From Bacteroidetes bacterium GWA2_40_15 (GTDB lineage: Bacteria; Bacteroidota; Bacteroidia; Bacteroidales; VadinHA17): 49,993 bases of DNA. The stretch is taken from assembly GCA_001768195.1 (NCBI GenBank), contig MENI01000044.1, positions 1 through 49,993 on the forward strand, in the 5' to 3' direction. The first letter of the stretch is position 1. Each line of letters starts with the position of its first letter. Below the pieces are notes generated by a model. That model made no database searches. It was not told the DNA's origin and worked only from the letters and a program-made list of their open reading frames with translations. The position numbers and the translations under genes were made by a program. Positions 43,966 through 49,993 of the stretch are shown piece by piece.

Positions 43966-44400
43966 ATGAAAAAATACATTTTTGTAATCGTTTTCCTGTT
44001 TACAGTCTCATTGAGCTCATATAGCCAGACTGCTGCAGAAAAGGAAGTTGCTTCAGCAGTAGAGAACCTTATGAAGGGATTTATTGATGCTGATAAGAAT
44101 ATCCTGGATAATATGACTGCTGAGGAACTTAATTATGGCCATTCAGCAGGCAAAGTTCAGAATAAAACTGAGTTTGTTGATGAAGTGATCAGCGGCAAGC
44201 CACTCGATTATTTAAAAATTGACCTTGAAGGCCAGACCATTAAAGTTACAGGAAAGACTGCTGTTGTCCGTCATATCTTTAATGCTGAAACAAGCAGTAA
44301 CGGAACTCCCGGGAAACTGCGAATAGGAAATATGATGGTATGGCAGAAGCAAAAGGGTAAATGGAAGTTAATAGCTCGACAGGCTTACAAATTACCATAA
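43966..44400 (+). CDS. Exported NTF2-like/DUF4440-type protein
   Basis: The 144-aa product has a Sec signal (MKKYIFVIVFLFTVSLSSYSQ) and an NTF2-like (SnoaL/DUF4440) cone fold: VASAVENLMKGFIDADKNIL, MTAEELNYGHSAGKVQ, VTGKTAVVRHIFNAET and VWQKQKGKWKLIARQAYKLP, the typical C-terminal W-K-L-I-A-R-Q. Such domains bind small ligands or act as simple dehydratases/isomerases. It is the last gene of the enolase/RraA group, 37 bp after the second RraA gene and 23 bp before the terminator stem, so it probably takes part in the same periplasmic conversion. Confidence 0.78.
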   Translation: MKKYIFVIVFLFTVSLSSYSQTAAEKEVASAVENLMKGFIDADKNILDNMTAEELNYGHSAGKVQNKTEFVDEVISGKPLDYLKIDLEGQTIKVTGKTAVVRHIFNAETSSNGTPGKLRIGNMMVWQKQKGKWKLIARQAYKLP

Positions 44401-44423
44401 AGAATTGGAAGAATATCGATTTC

Positions 44424-44456
44424 AGCCGGGGAGATAAATTTTATCCCCGGCTTTTT
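44424..44456 (+). terminator. Strong rho-independent terminator
   Basis: AGCCGGGGA pairs perfectly with TCCCCGGCT over 9 bp around an 11-nt AT-rich loop and is followed by TTTTT. It lies 23 bp after the NTF2-like gene's stop and ends the enolase/RraA group. Confidence 0.9.
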
Positions 44457-44469
44457 ATTGAAGTGAGCT

Positions 44470-44604
44470 CAATTACTGTTGGCTTCAGCCAACGGATTAC
44501 AAGCCAATAGTTTATCGGGGCTTTAGCCCGACACTGGTCAGGGACTAAAGTCCCGGTTCAGGGAGGGAACTTCTGTTCCGTCGGCTGAAGCCGACGGCAA
44601 TTGA
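44470..44604 (+). repeat. 135-bp REP-type palindromic element, copy 1 (no gene inside)
   Basis: This unit has a fixed series of small hairpins: GTTGGCTTCAGCCAAC, GGGCTTTAGCCC-like, GGGACTAAAGTCCC, GGAAC/GTTCC and CCGTCGGCTGAAGCCGACGG. Its outer ends are imperfect inverted repeats of each other (CAATTACTG.. / ..CGGCAATTG). It has exactly the same length as the copies at 44763 and 45971. It corresponds to the transposon ends at 45062-45676 with the transposase removed. A degenerate tail resembling the 59-bp flank of the transposon follows (44605 on). Confidence 0.85.
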
Positions 44605-44762
44605 ATCACTACACTGGAAATCTGTTATACAAGACCAGGAAAACCCATGAAGCCTATGGCAATTGTGTCTTGTCAAAACAAAAACTGTTATCTGGAATGA
44701 TCACTGTAATCACTGATGGCGACTGCAACTGAGTTTCTTCTCAGGCTTACAGTATAGGTATT

Positions 44763-44897
44763 CAATTACCGTTGGCTTCAGCCAACGGATTACAAGTCAG
44801 TTTTTTACCCGAGCTTTAGCCCAATACTGATCAGGGACTAAAGTTCCGGTTTGGGGATAGAGCTTCAGAACCGTCGGCTGAGGCCGACGGTAATTGA
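44763..44897 (+). repeat. 135-bp REP-type palindromic element, copy 2 (diverged)
   Basis: It has the same 135-bp layout as copy 1, but GGGACTAAAGTTCC and the central CCCGAGCTTTAGCCC show substitutions that weaken the hairpins, and the right end reads GTCGGCTGAGGCCGAC. It is probably an older insertion. Confidence 0.8.
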
Positions 44898-45125
44898 GTC
44901 TTGCCTGGTAAAATCTGTTATTCGCCATGTCAGGTGAAAACTTACAACTTAATTCTAATTAGGTCATACCTATTCAAATTTTATTATAACATAAGACAAA
45001 CGTGATTGCAGAAACTGAAGATAATTGGATTTCTCAGTAACAGATCTGCTGAAAGAGTCCTCAATTACCGTTGGCTTCAGCCAACGGATTAACAATCAGT
45101 TATCTGACAGGGCTTTAGCCCGACA

Positions 45126-45157
45126 TTTGCATTTTTTGCCTAAACTTTATATCTTTA
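45126..45157 (+). promoter_or_regulatory. Promoter of the transposase gene
   Basis: TTTG at 45126-45129 and TATCTTTA at 45150-45157 fit the Bacteroidota -33/-7 elements with a 20-nt spacer; the last base of the -7 box is A in place of G. The transposase ATG follows 28 nt later. The -33 element is at the junction of the left palindromic arm. Confidence 0.45.
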
Positions 45158-45185
45158 GAGTATTACTCGCTAACATTTCCTAATT

Positions 45186-45620
45186 ATGTCGTACATCAGA
45201 ATCTGGGTCCATTGCGTATGGACTACAAAAAGAAGGATACCTTACATGGGTAATCAAATAAGAGATGCTATAATTGAGCATATTTGTGAAAATGCAAAAC
45301 AAAAAGGTATTCATATCGATCACATTAATGGATATCAGGAACATTTCCATTCTCTTATTTCCCTGGGAGGAAAGCAAAATATTTCAGAGATCATGAAAAC
45401 AATAAAAGGAGAAAGCTCTTACTGGATAAATAAAAACAGATTAACAAAACTTAAATTTGAATGGCAGGATGATTATTATGCAGTTTCTATTGGTATGAAT
45501 CAGGTTGATTCCCTGAGGGAATATATCCGAAACCAGGTTCAGCATCACGAGAAGGTATCCTTTAAGGATGAGATTGATAGATTAATTGAGGAATATAAAT
45601 TTGAGAGATTCAGGGACTAA
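45186..45620 (+). CDS. Y1 (HUH) transposase, IS200/REP-associated type
   Basis: The 144-aa protein is of the Y1_Tnp family (single-strand transposases). It opens with SYIRIWVHCVWTTKRRIPYM, typical of REP-associated tyrosine transposases. The HUH metal motif is His-Phe-His in QEHFHSLISLGG, and the catalytic Tyr is in FEWQDDYYAVSIGMNQVDSL, followed by REYIRNQVQHHEKVSF. The family nicks hairpin DNA at palindromes as a dimer. The stop codon TAA and the last two codons (AGG GAC) fall inside the GGGACTAAAGTCCC hairpin of the right end. The reading frame is intact with no stops, so the element may be active. Confidence 0.9.
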   Translation: MSYIRIWVHCVWTTKRRIPYMGNQIRDAIIEHICENAKQKGIHIDHINGYQEHFHSLISLGGKQNISEIMKTIKGESSYWINKNRLTKLKFEWQDDYYAVSIGMNQVDSLREYIRNQVQHHEKVSFKDEIDRLIEEYKFERFRD

Positions 45621-45649
45621 AGTCCCGGTTCAGGGAGGAAACTTTTGTT

Positions 45650-45735
45650 CCGTCGGCTGAAGCCGACGGCAATTGAATCACTATGTTGGAGATCTGTTAT
45701 AAAAGACATGGTAAAACCCCTGAGACCGGCGGTAA
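45650..45735 (+). repeat. 86-bp direct repeat, copy 1 (right arm plus 59-bp flank)
   Basis: It consists of CCGTCGGCTGAAGCCGACGG and CAATTGA followed by a 59-bp flank starting ATCACTATGTTGGAGATCTG. The same order occurs at 46145-46230 with few changes, and a more degenerate form follows the first 135-bp unit at 44605. The flank is outside the 135-bp core, so a larger segment than the core was copied, or transposition targeted an already repeated site. Confidence 0.7.
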
Positions 45736-45970
45736 ATGAGTCTTGTCAAAGTAAAATCTGATTTCAGGAGAAATAGTTTTATTGCTTAACTCCAGTTGTC
45801 GTTGATTCTTGTTCAGCTAATCCTGTTGTAAGAAATGGCAATTCCTTCGCCAATACTATTGAGAATTGAATCTATCTTTCACAAGGTCTGATATTAATAA
45901 AGACAAGTACTATCGCTGAAAGGTATGGCTGTTGAATCTATCCGGATTGTTGTCTGTGATAAGGGAAGCT

Positions 45971-46105
45971 CAATTACCGTTGGCTTCAGCCAACGGTTTA
46001 CAAGCCAATAGTTTATCGGGGCTTTAGCCCAACACTAGATGGGGACTAAAGTCCCGGTTCAGGGAGGAAACTTTTGTTCCGTCGGCTGAAGCCGACGGCA
46101 ATTGA
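45971..46105 (+). repeat. 135-bp REP-type palindromic element, copy 3
   Basis: This copy is nearly identical to copy 1 over its whole length, with intact hairpins and the right end CGACGGCAATTGA. The bases between the halves read ACTAGATGG rather than ACTGGTCAGG, the region in which the complete element holds the transposase. It is the best preserved gene-less copy. Confidence 0.85.
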
Positions 46106-46144
46106 GCTGCTTCGATCCAGGGTCTGTTGAAGATCAACCAGCAT

Positions 46145-46230
46145 CCGTCGGCTGAAGCCGACGGCAATTGAATCACTATGTTGGAGATCTGTTATATAAG
46201 ACCATGTAAAACCCCTGATGCCGGCGGTAA
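46145..46230 (+). repeat. 86-bp direct repeat, copy 2 (isolated right arm plus flank)
   Basis: It matches 45650-45735: the 20-bp right-end palindrome, CAATTGA and the 59-bp flank with the same length. No left arm or middle hairpins precede it. Further degenerate pieces (46231-46300, with GAAGCCAATGGTAATTGAG) follow. The stretch 46231-46423 holds only such degenerate repeats and no gene that I can see. Confidence 0.7.
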
Positions 46231-46423
46231 TTAAATAATTGCCCTGAAAATCTGTTATTAAGGATCAGGCAAAACCGCTGAAGCCAATGGTAATTGAGAT
46301 TTAAGATCAAAAATTCTTATCCAGGTATGCCGGATAGAGGGAAATCATCATTACCTGAACATAGGTTTAATTTAAATTGACGATATTTAAATTCTAATTT
46401 GTGTTTATATAAATACTTTTTTT

Positions 46424-47311
46424 ATGAATCAGTTCAGATTGATTTTTTTTGCGATCGTTTGTCTGCTTTTTGCAAGCTGTTCAGGTAAGCCGAAGGAGAT
46501 TGTCGTATGTGGCGATGATCAGGTATTGATAATTGACAGGGTAAAATCCGATAGTACAAGTGTAGTTGTAACATGGCGGTGGATAATATCTGAAGCAGAA
46601 GATCTGCCGGTGGCTTATCAGAAATACATGATCCCCACAGATGAATGCAAACCGGTTGACAATAACACTAAGATCCTGATCACCTCATCAGGCGGGGGAG
46701 CCGTACTGGTTGACAGAGCTACAAAAAAAACCTTGTTCTATGCACATGTGCCGAACGCCCACTCTGCCGAACTCCTGCCCAATGACCGGATCGTTGTTGC
46801 ACTCTCCACTGCCGAAGGGGGAAACAGCATCGAGCTATTCAATATAAGTAAGCCTGAAGAGGTTATTTTCAGAGACAGCCTGTATTCCGGCCACGGTGTT
46901 GTATGGATGGAAGAAATGAAAAGGCTGTTTGCCCTTGGATATGATGAGCTTCGATCATATTCACTGATGAACTGGGATTCGGATAAGCCTGAGCTTAAGC
47001 TGGAGAAAACATGGAAACTGCCTGACGAAAGCGGTCATGACCTTTCGCGGGTAACTGACAGATCACTGGTTCTGTCAACGCATCACAGTGCATGGATCTT
47101 TGACATCGATTCTGAGCAGTTCTCTCCTTTTGAACTGCTCAGAGATGTTGAAAACCTGAAGTCGGTTAATTACAACGTATCAAGTGATGAACTCATTTAT
47201 ACCAAAGGTGAGATTAGCTGGTGGACACACAATGTCTATTGTAAAAATCCCGATAAAATTATTTCACTGCCTGATGTGAATCTTTACAAAGCCAGAGTAA
47301 TACACTGGTAA
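46424..47311 (+). CDS. DUF6528-like lipoprotein
   Basis: This 295-aa product has a lipoprotein signal ending LLFASC near residue 19. The mature part is an all-beta, propeller-like protein with KEIVVCGDDQVLIIDRV, TSSGGGAVLVDRATKKTLFY, HVPNAHSAELLPNDRIVVAL and SGHGVVWMEEMKRLFALGYD. The order matches the DUF6528 family of Bacteroidota as I recall it, whose members lie in glycan-degradation loci. The function is not known; a binding or lyase-like role is possible. It precedes a 730-aa lipoprotein by 30 bp and is probably cotranscribed with it. Confidence 0.65.
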   Translation: MNQFRLIFFAIVCLLFASCSGKPKEIVVCGDDQVLIIDRVKSDSTSVVVTWRWIISEAEDLPVAYQKYMIPTDECKPVDNNTKILITSSGGGAVLVDRATKKTLFYAHVPNAHSAELLPNDRIVVALSTAEGGNSIELFNISKPEEVIFRDSLYSGHGVVWMEEMKRLFALGYDELRSYSLMNWDSDKPELKLEKTWKLPDESGHDLSRVTDRSLVLSTHHSAWIFDIDSEQFSPFELLRDVENLKSVNYNVSSDELIYTKGEISWWTHNVYCKNPDKIISLPDVNLYKARVIHW

Positions 47312-47341
47312 CCTGTTTTTATTATCTTATTCACTGGTTAG

Positions 47342-49534
47342 ATGAAAAACTTATTATTGTCTCCTTTTAAACAGGGTCTTTTTCCCCTGACAGTATTGAT
47401 AATATCACTTATTATTGGTTGTTCAGCCGGCAAATCAAAAATACTCATCAGCTGCAGAGAAAGTAATGATCTTTATAGAGTATTGAAGCAGAACAATATA
47501 CCCTTAAGACGATTTGATACACCTCAGGAAGCTGTCAGAAAATCAGGAAAGGGAGCAGGGATACTGATACTTGCTGATGACTATCCTGCAGGAACCACCT
47601 CACTTGATTCTTTGATTCTTGAAGAAGCCGGCAGAAAAAAACTGAGATTGTATATTGAATATCCTTCATGGTTACCTGGTATTGTAACAGGTCAGCCTAA
47701 GGAAACTGCCCTTGAGAGAGTAGTGGTAGTTACAGACAGGATACAGGGACTTGAGCCTTTGCAGATTCTTTACATACACGGCTGCTTCTATACTCCATCT
47801 GATGCGGATGATCATCTTCTTTCGGTGAGTAAGGTTGCCGGATTCGACAGGGCTGTTTATGGTGCCGGTGAGGATGCACAGGCAATCCTTTTTAATCACC
47901 CTTCCGGTAATTTGCTTGTTTCAACTACGAAGCTGAGCCAGTTTATAACTGCAAGATATGCCCCGAAAGAATCGATGCAGGCTTTATGGGGACATATATT
48001 AACCTGGGTGGCAGGAGGAAGCGAACAGTTTGGAAAGCTCGAATGGGAATCTGCTGTCAGGGCGACTTATGGACCTGATGAAGAGCTGCCAGCCAATGCT
48101 GCAAGAATTGCGGTTCAGCGGGGTATTGACTGGCATACAAATGCAAAAATGTTATTAAATGAAGGAGGATGGCAGGAATACAAAGAGCTCTGGAAGCTTG
48201 ATGACAATAATATTAATACTACAGTCCCCTCTGTAAATAATGCAGCGCCTATGCCCGTATCGGATGCAGGTGACGGCACCTATGGTGTTCTTGAGGGAAT
48301 TGCATCGGAAGTAAGGCTCGACGGCAGTCAGCCGGCACGCTGGTGGCTGAGGAGCGACAGTAACGGTGAAAGCTCGCTGGCGTTTGCACTCAGAAGCGCT
48401 ATGGACGGTGATCAGAAAAGCAGACTTATTTCAGGCAACCTGCTGGACTGGCTCTACTTCAAATCAGGATTGTTTCAGAATGATCCTTCGAAACCAAATT
48501 ATGGTCTTCTGTTCTGGGCACCTGGTAACGCACAGGCTCTTTACCAGGATAATGATATAAAAGCCATCCTGGGTTGTATGGGTACGGCAGCAATACTTGA
48601 AACAGACAAATGGGATGAGGTGCTGGTGAAAAACATTCTTGGCAATTTCAGGACGACAGGAATAAACGGTTTCCGGGGCCGGAGAATTGAAAATCCCGAT
48701 TTGATGAAAAAAGGATGGCTGAGCTACATGAAAAGGGATTTTACTCTTTATCAGCCTCATTATGAAGCATGGACATGGTCATCGTACCTTTGGCTCTATG
48801 ATAAAACAGGATGGAAGCCTCTCCTGGAAAAGACAAGGAAGGGGATAAGCATGATGATGGATGCTTACCCCGATGGCTGGAGATGGACCAATGGCATCCA
48901 GCAGGAGAGGGGAAGAATGCTGCTCCCCCTTGCATGGTTAATAAGAGTTGATGACCGTCCTGAATACCGTATGTGGATAAAACAGCTTGCTGATGATATC
49001 GAAAAGTGTCAGGACAGATCAGGAGCAATACGTGAGGAGCTTGGTGATCCTTCAAAGGGTGATTATGTCCCGCCTCGCTCAAATGAGGCCTATGGCACCA
49101 ATGAAGCACCGCTTATACAGGAAAACGGAGATAAGGTTGCAGACTTGTTATATACCTGTAACTTTACATTCCTGGGTCTTCATGAGGCTTATGCAGCAAC
49201 AGGTGATATTCAGTTTAAGAGAATGGCTGACAATCTTGCAGACTTTCTCGTAAGGGTTCAGGTTAAGAGCACTAAGCATGTTTCACTCGACAGAGGCTGG
49301 ATGAGGGCATTCGACTACGGAAGATGGGATTATCTGGGGTCAAATGCCGATTCGGGCTGGGGAGCCTGGTCAATCGAAGTGGGCTGGACACAGGCCTGGG
49401 TACCAACCGTTCTGGCAATGAGAGAGCTTAATAAAAATCTCTGGGATATTACTGAAAAGAGTAAGGTGGCGAGCCGTTTCGAAACCATTCGGAAACAGAT
49501 GATCCCCGATGATGTTATTGTGAATTTGAATTAG
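47342..49534 (+). CDS. Large lipoprotein with an alpha/alpha-barrel-like domain, probable glycoside hydrolase or lyase
   Basis: The 730-aa protein has a lipoprotein signal ending SLIIGC. The first ~230 residues form an alpha/beta part resembling a glutamine amidotransferase-like module (ILILADDYPAG, VARVVVV-type strands, LYIHGCFYTPSD, FDRAVYGAGE). From ~250 on, Trp-rich helices (GIDWHTNAKMLLNEGGWQEY, MKRDFTLYQPHYEAWTWSSY, YLWLYDKTGWKPLLEKTRKG, AYPDGWRWTNGIQQERGRML) have the pattern of six-hairpin glycosidase-type alpha/alpha barrels. The exact family is not recognised. Acidic residues in DGWRWTNGIQQERG and in NEAPLIQENGDKVAD are candidates for catalysis. It is lipid-anchored. Confidence 0.68.
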   Translation: MKNLLLSPFKQGLFPLTVLIISLIIGCSAGKSKILISCRESNDLYRVLKQNNIPLRRFDTPQEAVRKSGKGAGILILADDYPAGTTSLDSLILEEAGRKKLRLYIEYPSWLPGIVTGQPKETALERVVVVTDRIQGLEPLQILYIHGCFYTPSDADDHLLSVSKVAGFDRAVYGAGEDAQAILFNHPSGNLLVSTTKLSQFITARYAPKESMQALWGHILTWVAGGSEQFGKLEWESAVRATYGPDEELPANAARIAVQRGIDWHTNAKMLLNEGGWQEYKELWKLDDNNINTTVPSVNNAAPMPVSDAGDGTYGVLEGIASEVRLDGSQPARWWLRSDSNGESSLAFALRSAMDGDQKSRLISGNLLDWLYFKSGLFQNDPSKPNYGLLFWAPGNAQALYQDNDIKAILGCMGTAAILETDKWDEVLVKNILGNFRTTGINGFRGRRIENPDLMKKGWLSYMKRDFTLYQPHYEAWTWSSYLWLYDKTGWKPLLEKTRKGISMMMDAYPDGWRWTNGIQQERGRMLLPLAWLIRVDDRPEYRMWIKQLADDIEKCQDRSGAIREELGDPSKGDYVPPRSNEAYGTNEAPLIQENGDKVADLLYTCNFTFLGLHEAYAATGDIQFKRMADNLADFLVRVQVKSTKHVSLDRGWMRAFDYGRWDYLGSNADSGWGAWSIEVGWTQAWVPTVLAMRELNKNLWDITEKSKVASRFETIRKQMIPDDVIVNLN

Positions 49535-49560
49535 TCATACAACTTTAAAAAATAGAACCT

Positions 49561-49993
49561 ATGCAAAAGCTATTGAATTTGTTAATTCTTTCAGCGCTGT
49601 CTCTGGCTGCCTGCAATACTGACAATTCTGCTTCAGGGAGTAAAGATAAGTGCATCAAGCCATGGACAGAGAATCCTCATTACTGGCAATACAAAGGGAA
49701 GCCTGTCCTTCTGTTGGGAGCTACTGACAATGATAACCTGTTTCAGAACCGGAATCTTGAATCACATCTCGACAGCCTGAAAGATATCGGGGGGAACTAT
49801 ATAAGAAATACTATGAGCGACAGGGATCAGGGTGATGAGAAGGCATTCCTCAGAACTCCTGAAGGTAAATATGATCTTAACGGATGGAACGAGGTGTACT
49901 GGAGTAAATTTAAGCGACTGCTTCAACTGACAAGCGAAAGAGATATCATTGTGCAGATTGAGATTTGGGACCGTTTTGACCATTCCCGTAACG
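49561..49993 (+). CDS. Glycoside-hydrolase-like lipoprotein (3' end cut by window)
   Basis: The ATG at 49561 opens a frame that runs 144 codons to the window end without a stop. A lipoprotein signal ([18 protein letters not shown]) is followed by [20 protein letters not shown], then [32 protein letters not shown] and [15 protein letters not shown]. The NP-x-Y-W-x-Y-K-G-K-P-V-x-L-L-G opening is typical of DUF4038/cellulase-like TIM-barrel glycosidases. The catalytic Glu pair lies outside the window. It is 26 bp after the 730-aa lipoprotein gene and belongs to the same module. Confidence 0.7.
   Translation, partial: MQKLLNLLILSALSLAACNTDNSASGSKDKCIKPWTENPHYWQYKGKPVLLLGATDNDNLFQNRNLESHLDSLKDIGGNYIRNTMSDRDQGDEKAFLRTPEGKYDLNGWNEVYWSKFKRLLQLTSERDIIVQIEIWDRFDHSRN

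Larger units (their letters stand above)
45062..45676 (+). mobile_element. IS200-like/REP-associated transposon carrying the Y1 transposase gene
   Basis: The left part (45062 to about 45125) equals the left half of the 135-bp units, and the right part (45611-45676) equals their right half. Between them lie about 485 bp with a promoter and the transposase. This is the complete, potentially autonomous form, and the 135-bp units at 44470, 44763 and 45971 look like internally deleted derivatives. In those units the junction between the halves is only a few nt (such as CTGGT in copy 1). Confidence 0.8.

Noticed and set aside
44461-46320. CRISPR-like array of repeats
   Set aside because: Repeat units are palindromic, 86-135 bp, irregularly spaced and tied to a Y1 transposase. 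There are no regular short spacers and no cas genes.

Overview
The window looks like a chromosomal accessory region of a member of the Bacteroidota. It is AT-rich, with Bacteroidota-type -7 boxes (TAnnTTTG) and many short lipoprotein signals ending in S/A-C. Its gene families (sulfatase, DUF6528-like lipoprotein, Tat-exported enolase-superfamily enzyme, RraA-like proteins, VCBS/FG-GAP lipoproteins) are common in polysaccharide-degrading Bacteroidota. The species cannot be named. No rRNA or tRNA, no CRISPR array and no SusC/SusD pair was seen.

Layout. (1) 1-705, minus strand: a partial SGNH/GDSL hydrolase. (2) 962-16722, plus strand: seven exported FG-GAP beta-propeller proteins mixed with a NagB-like deaminase/isomerase, a PfkB kinase, an NHS-type permease, a TIM-barrel isomerase, a decayed sulfatase and an unrecognised lipoprotein. 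(3) 17121-29580: a compact catabolic operon behind a GntR/UTRA regulator, which has an 18-bp perfect palindrome overlapping its probable start site. The operon encodes E1-alpha, E1-beta and E2 of a 2-oxoacid dehydrogenase (no E3), a class II aldolase, a CbbY-like phosphatase, an FSA/TalC transaldolase, a fructokinase-like PfkB, a FucI/AraA-like isomerase, a Gfo/Idh/MocA oxidoreductase, a TIM-barrel epimerase and an MFS permease. (4) 29835-38294: three more FG-GAP proteins (one without a signal peptide), a second class II aldolase, a URO-D-family protein and a sulfatase. (5) 38335-44459: a relic of a ROK gene, then a duplicated module of Tat-exported enolase-superfamily enzyme plus Sec-exported RraA-like protein, an NTF2-like protein and a strong terminator. 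(6) 44470-46230: an IS200-like (REP-associated) Y1 transposase inside a palindromic element, with three 135-bp copies of that element lacking the gene. (7) 46424-49993: a DUF6528-like lipoprotein, a 730-aa alpha/alpha-barrel-like lipoprotein and the start of a glycoside-hydrolase-like lipoprotein.

How the genes may work together (inference). Exported propeller proteins and sulfatase would act on a sulfated glycan or glycoside at the cell surface. Two MFS permeases would import small products. The cytoplasmic operon would isomerise, phosphorylate and cleave them, and oxidise a 2-oxoacid product. The enolase/RraA pairs would act outside the cytoplasm on sugar acids. About 28% of the window encodes FG-GAP propellers. 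By manual count, nine of the ten proteins have exactly 7 or 14 blades and the tenth has four.
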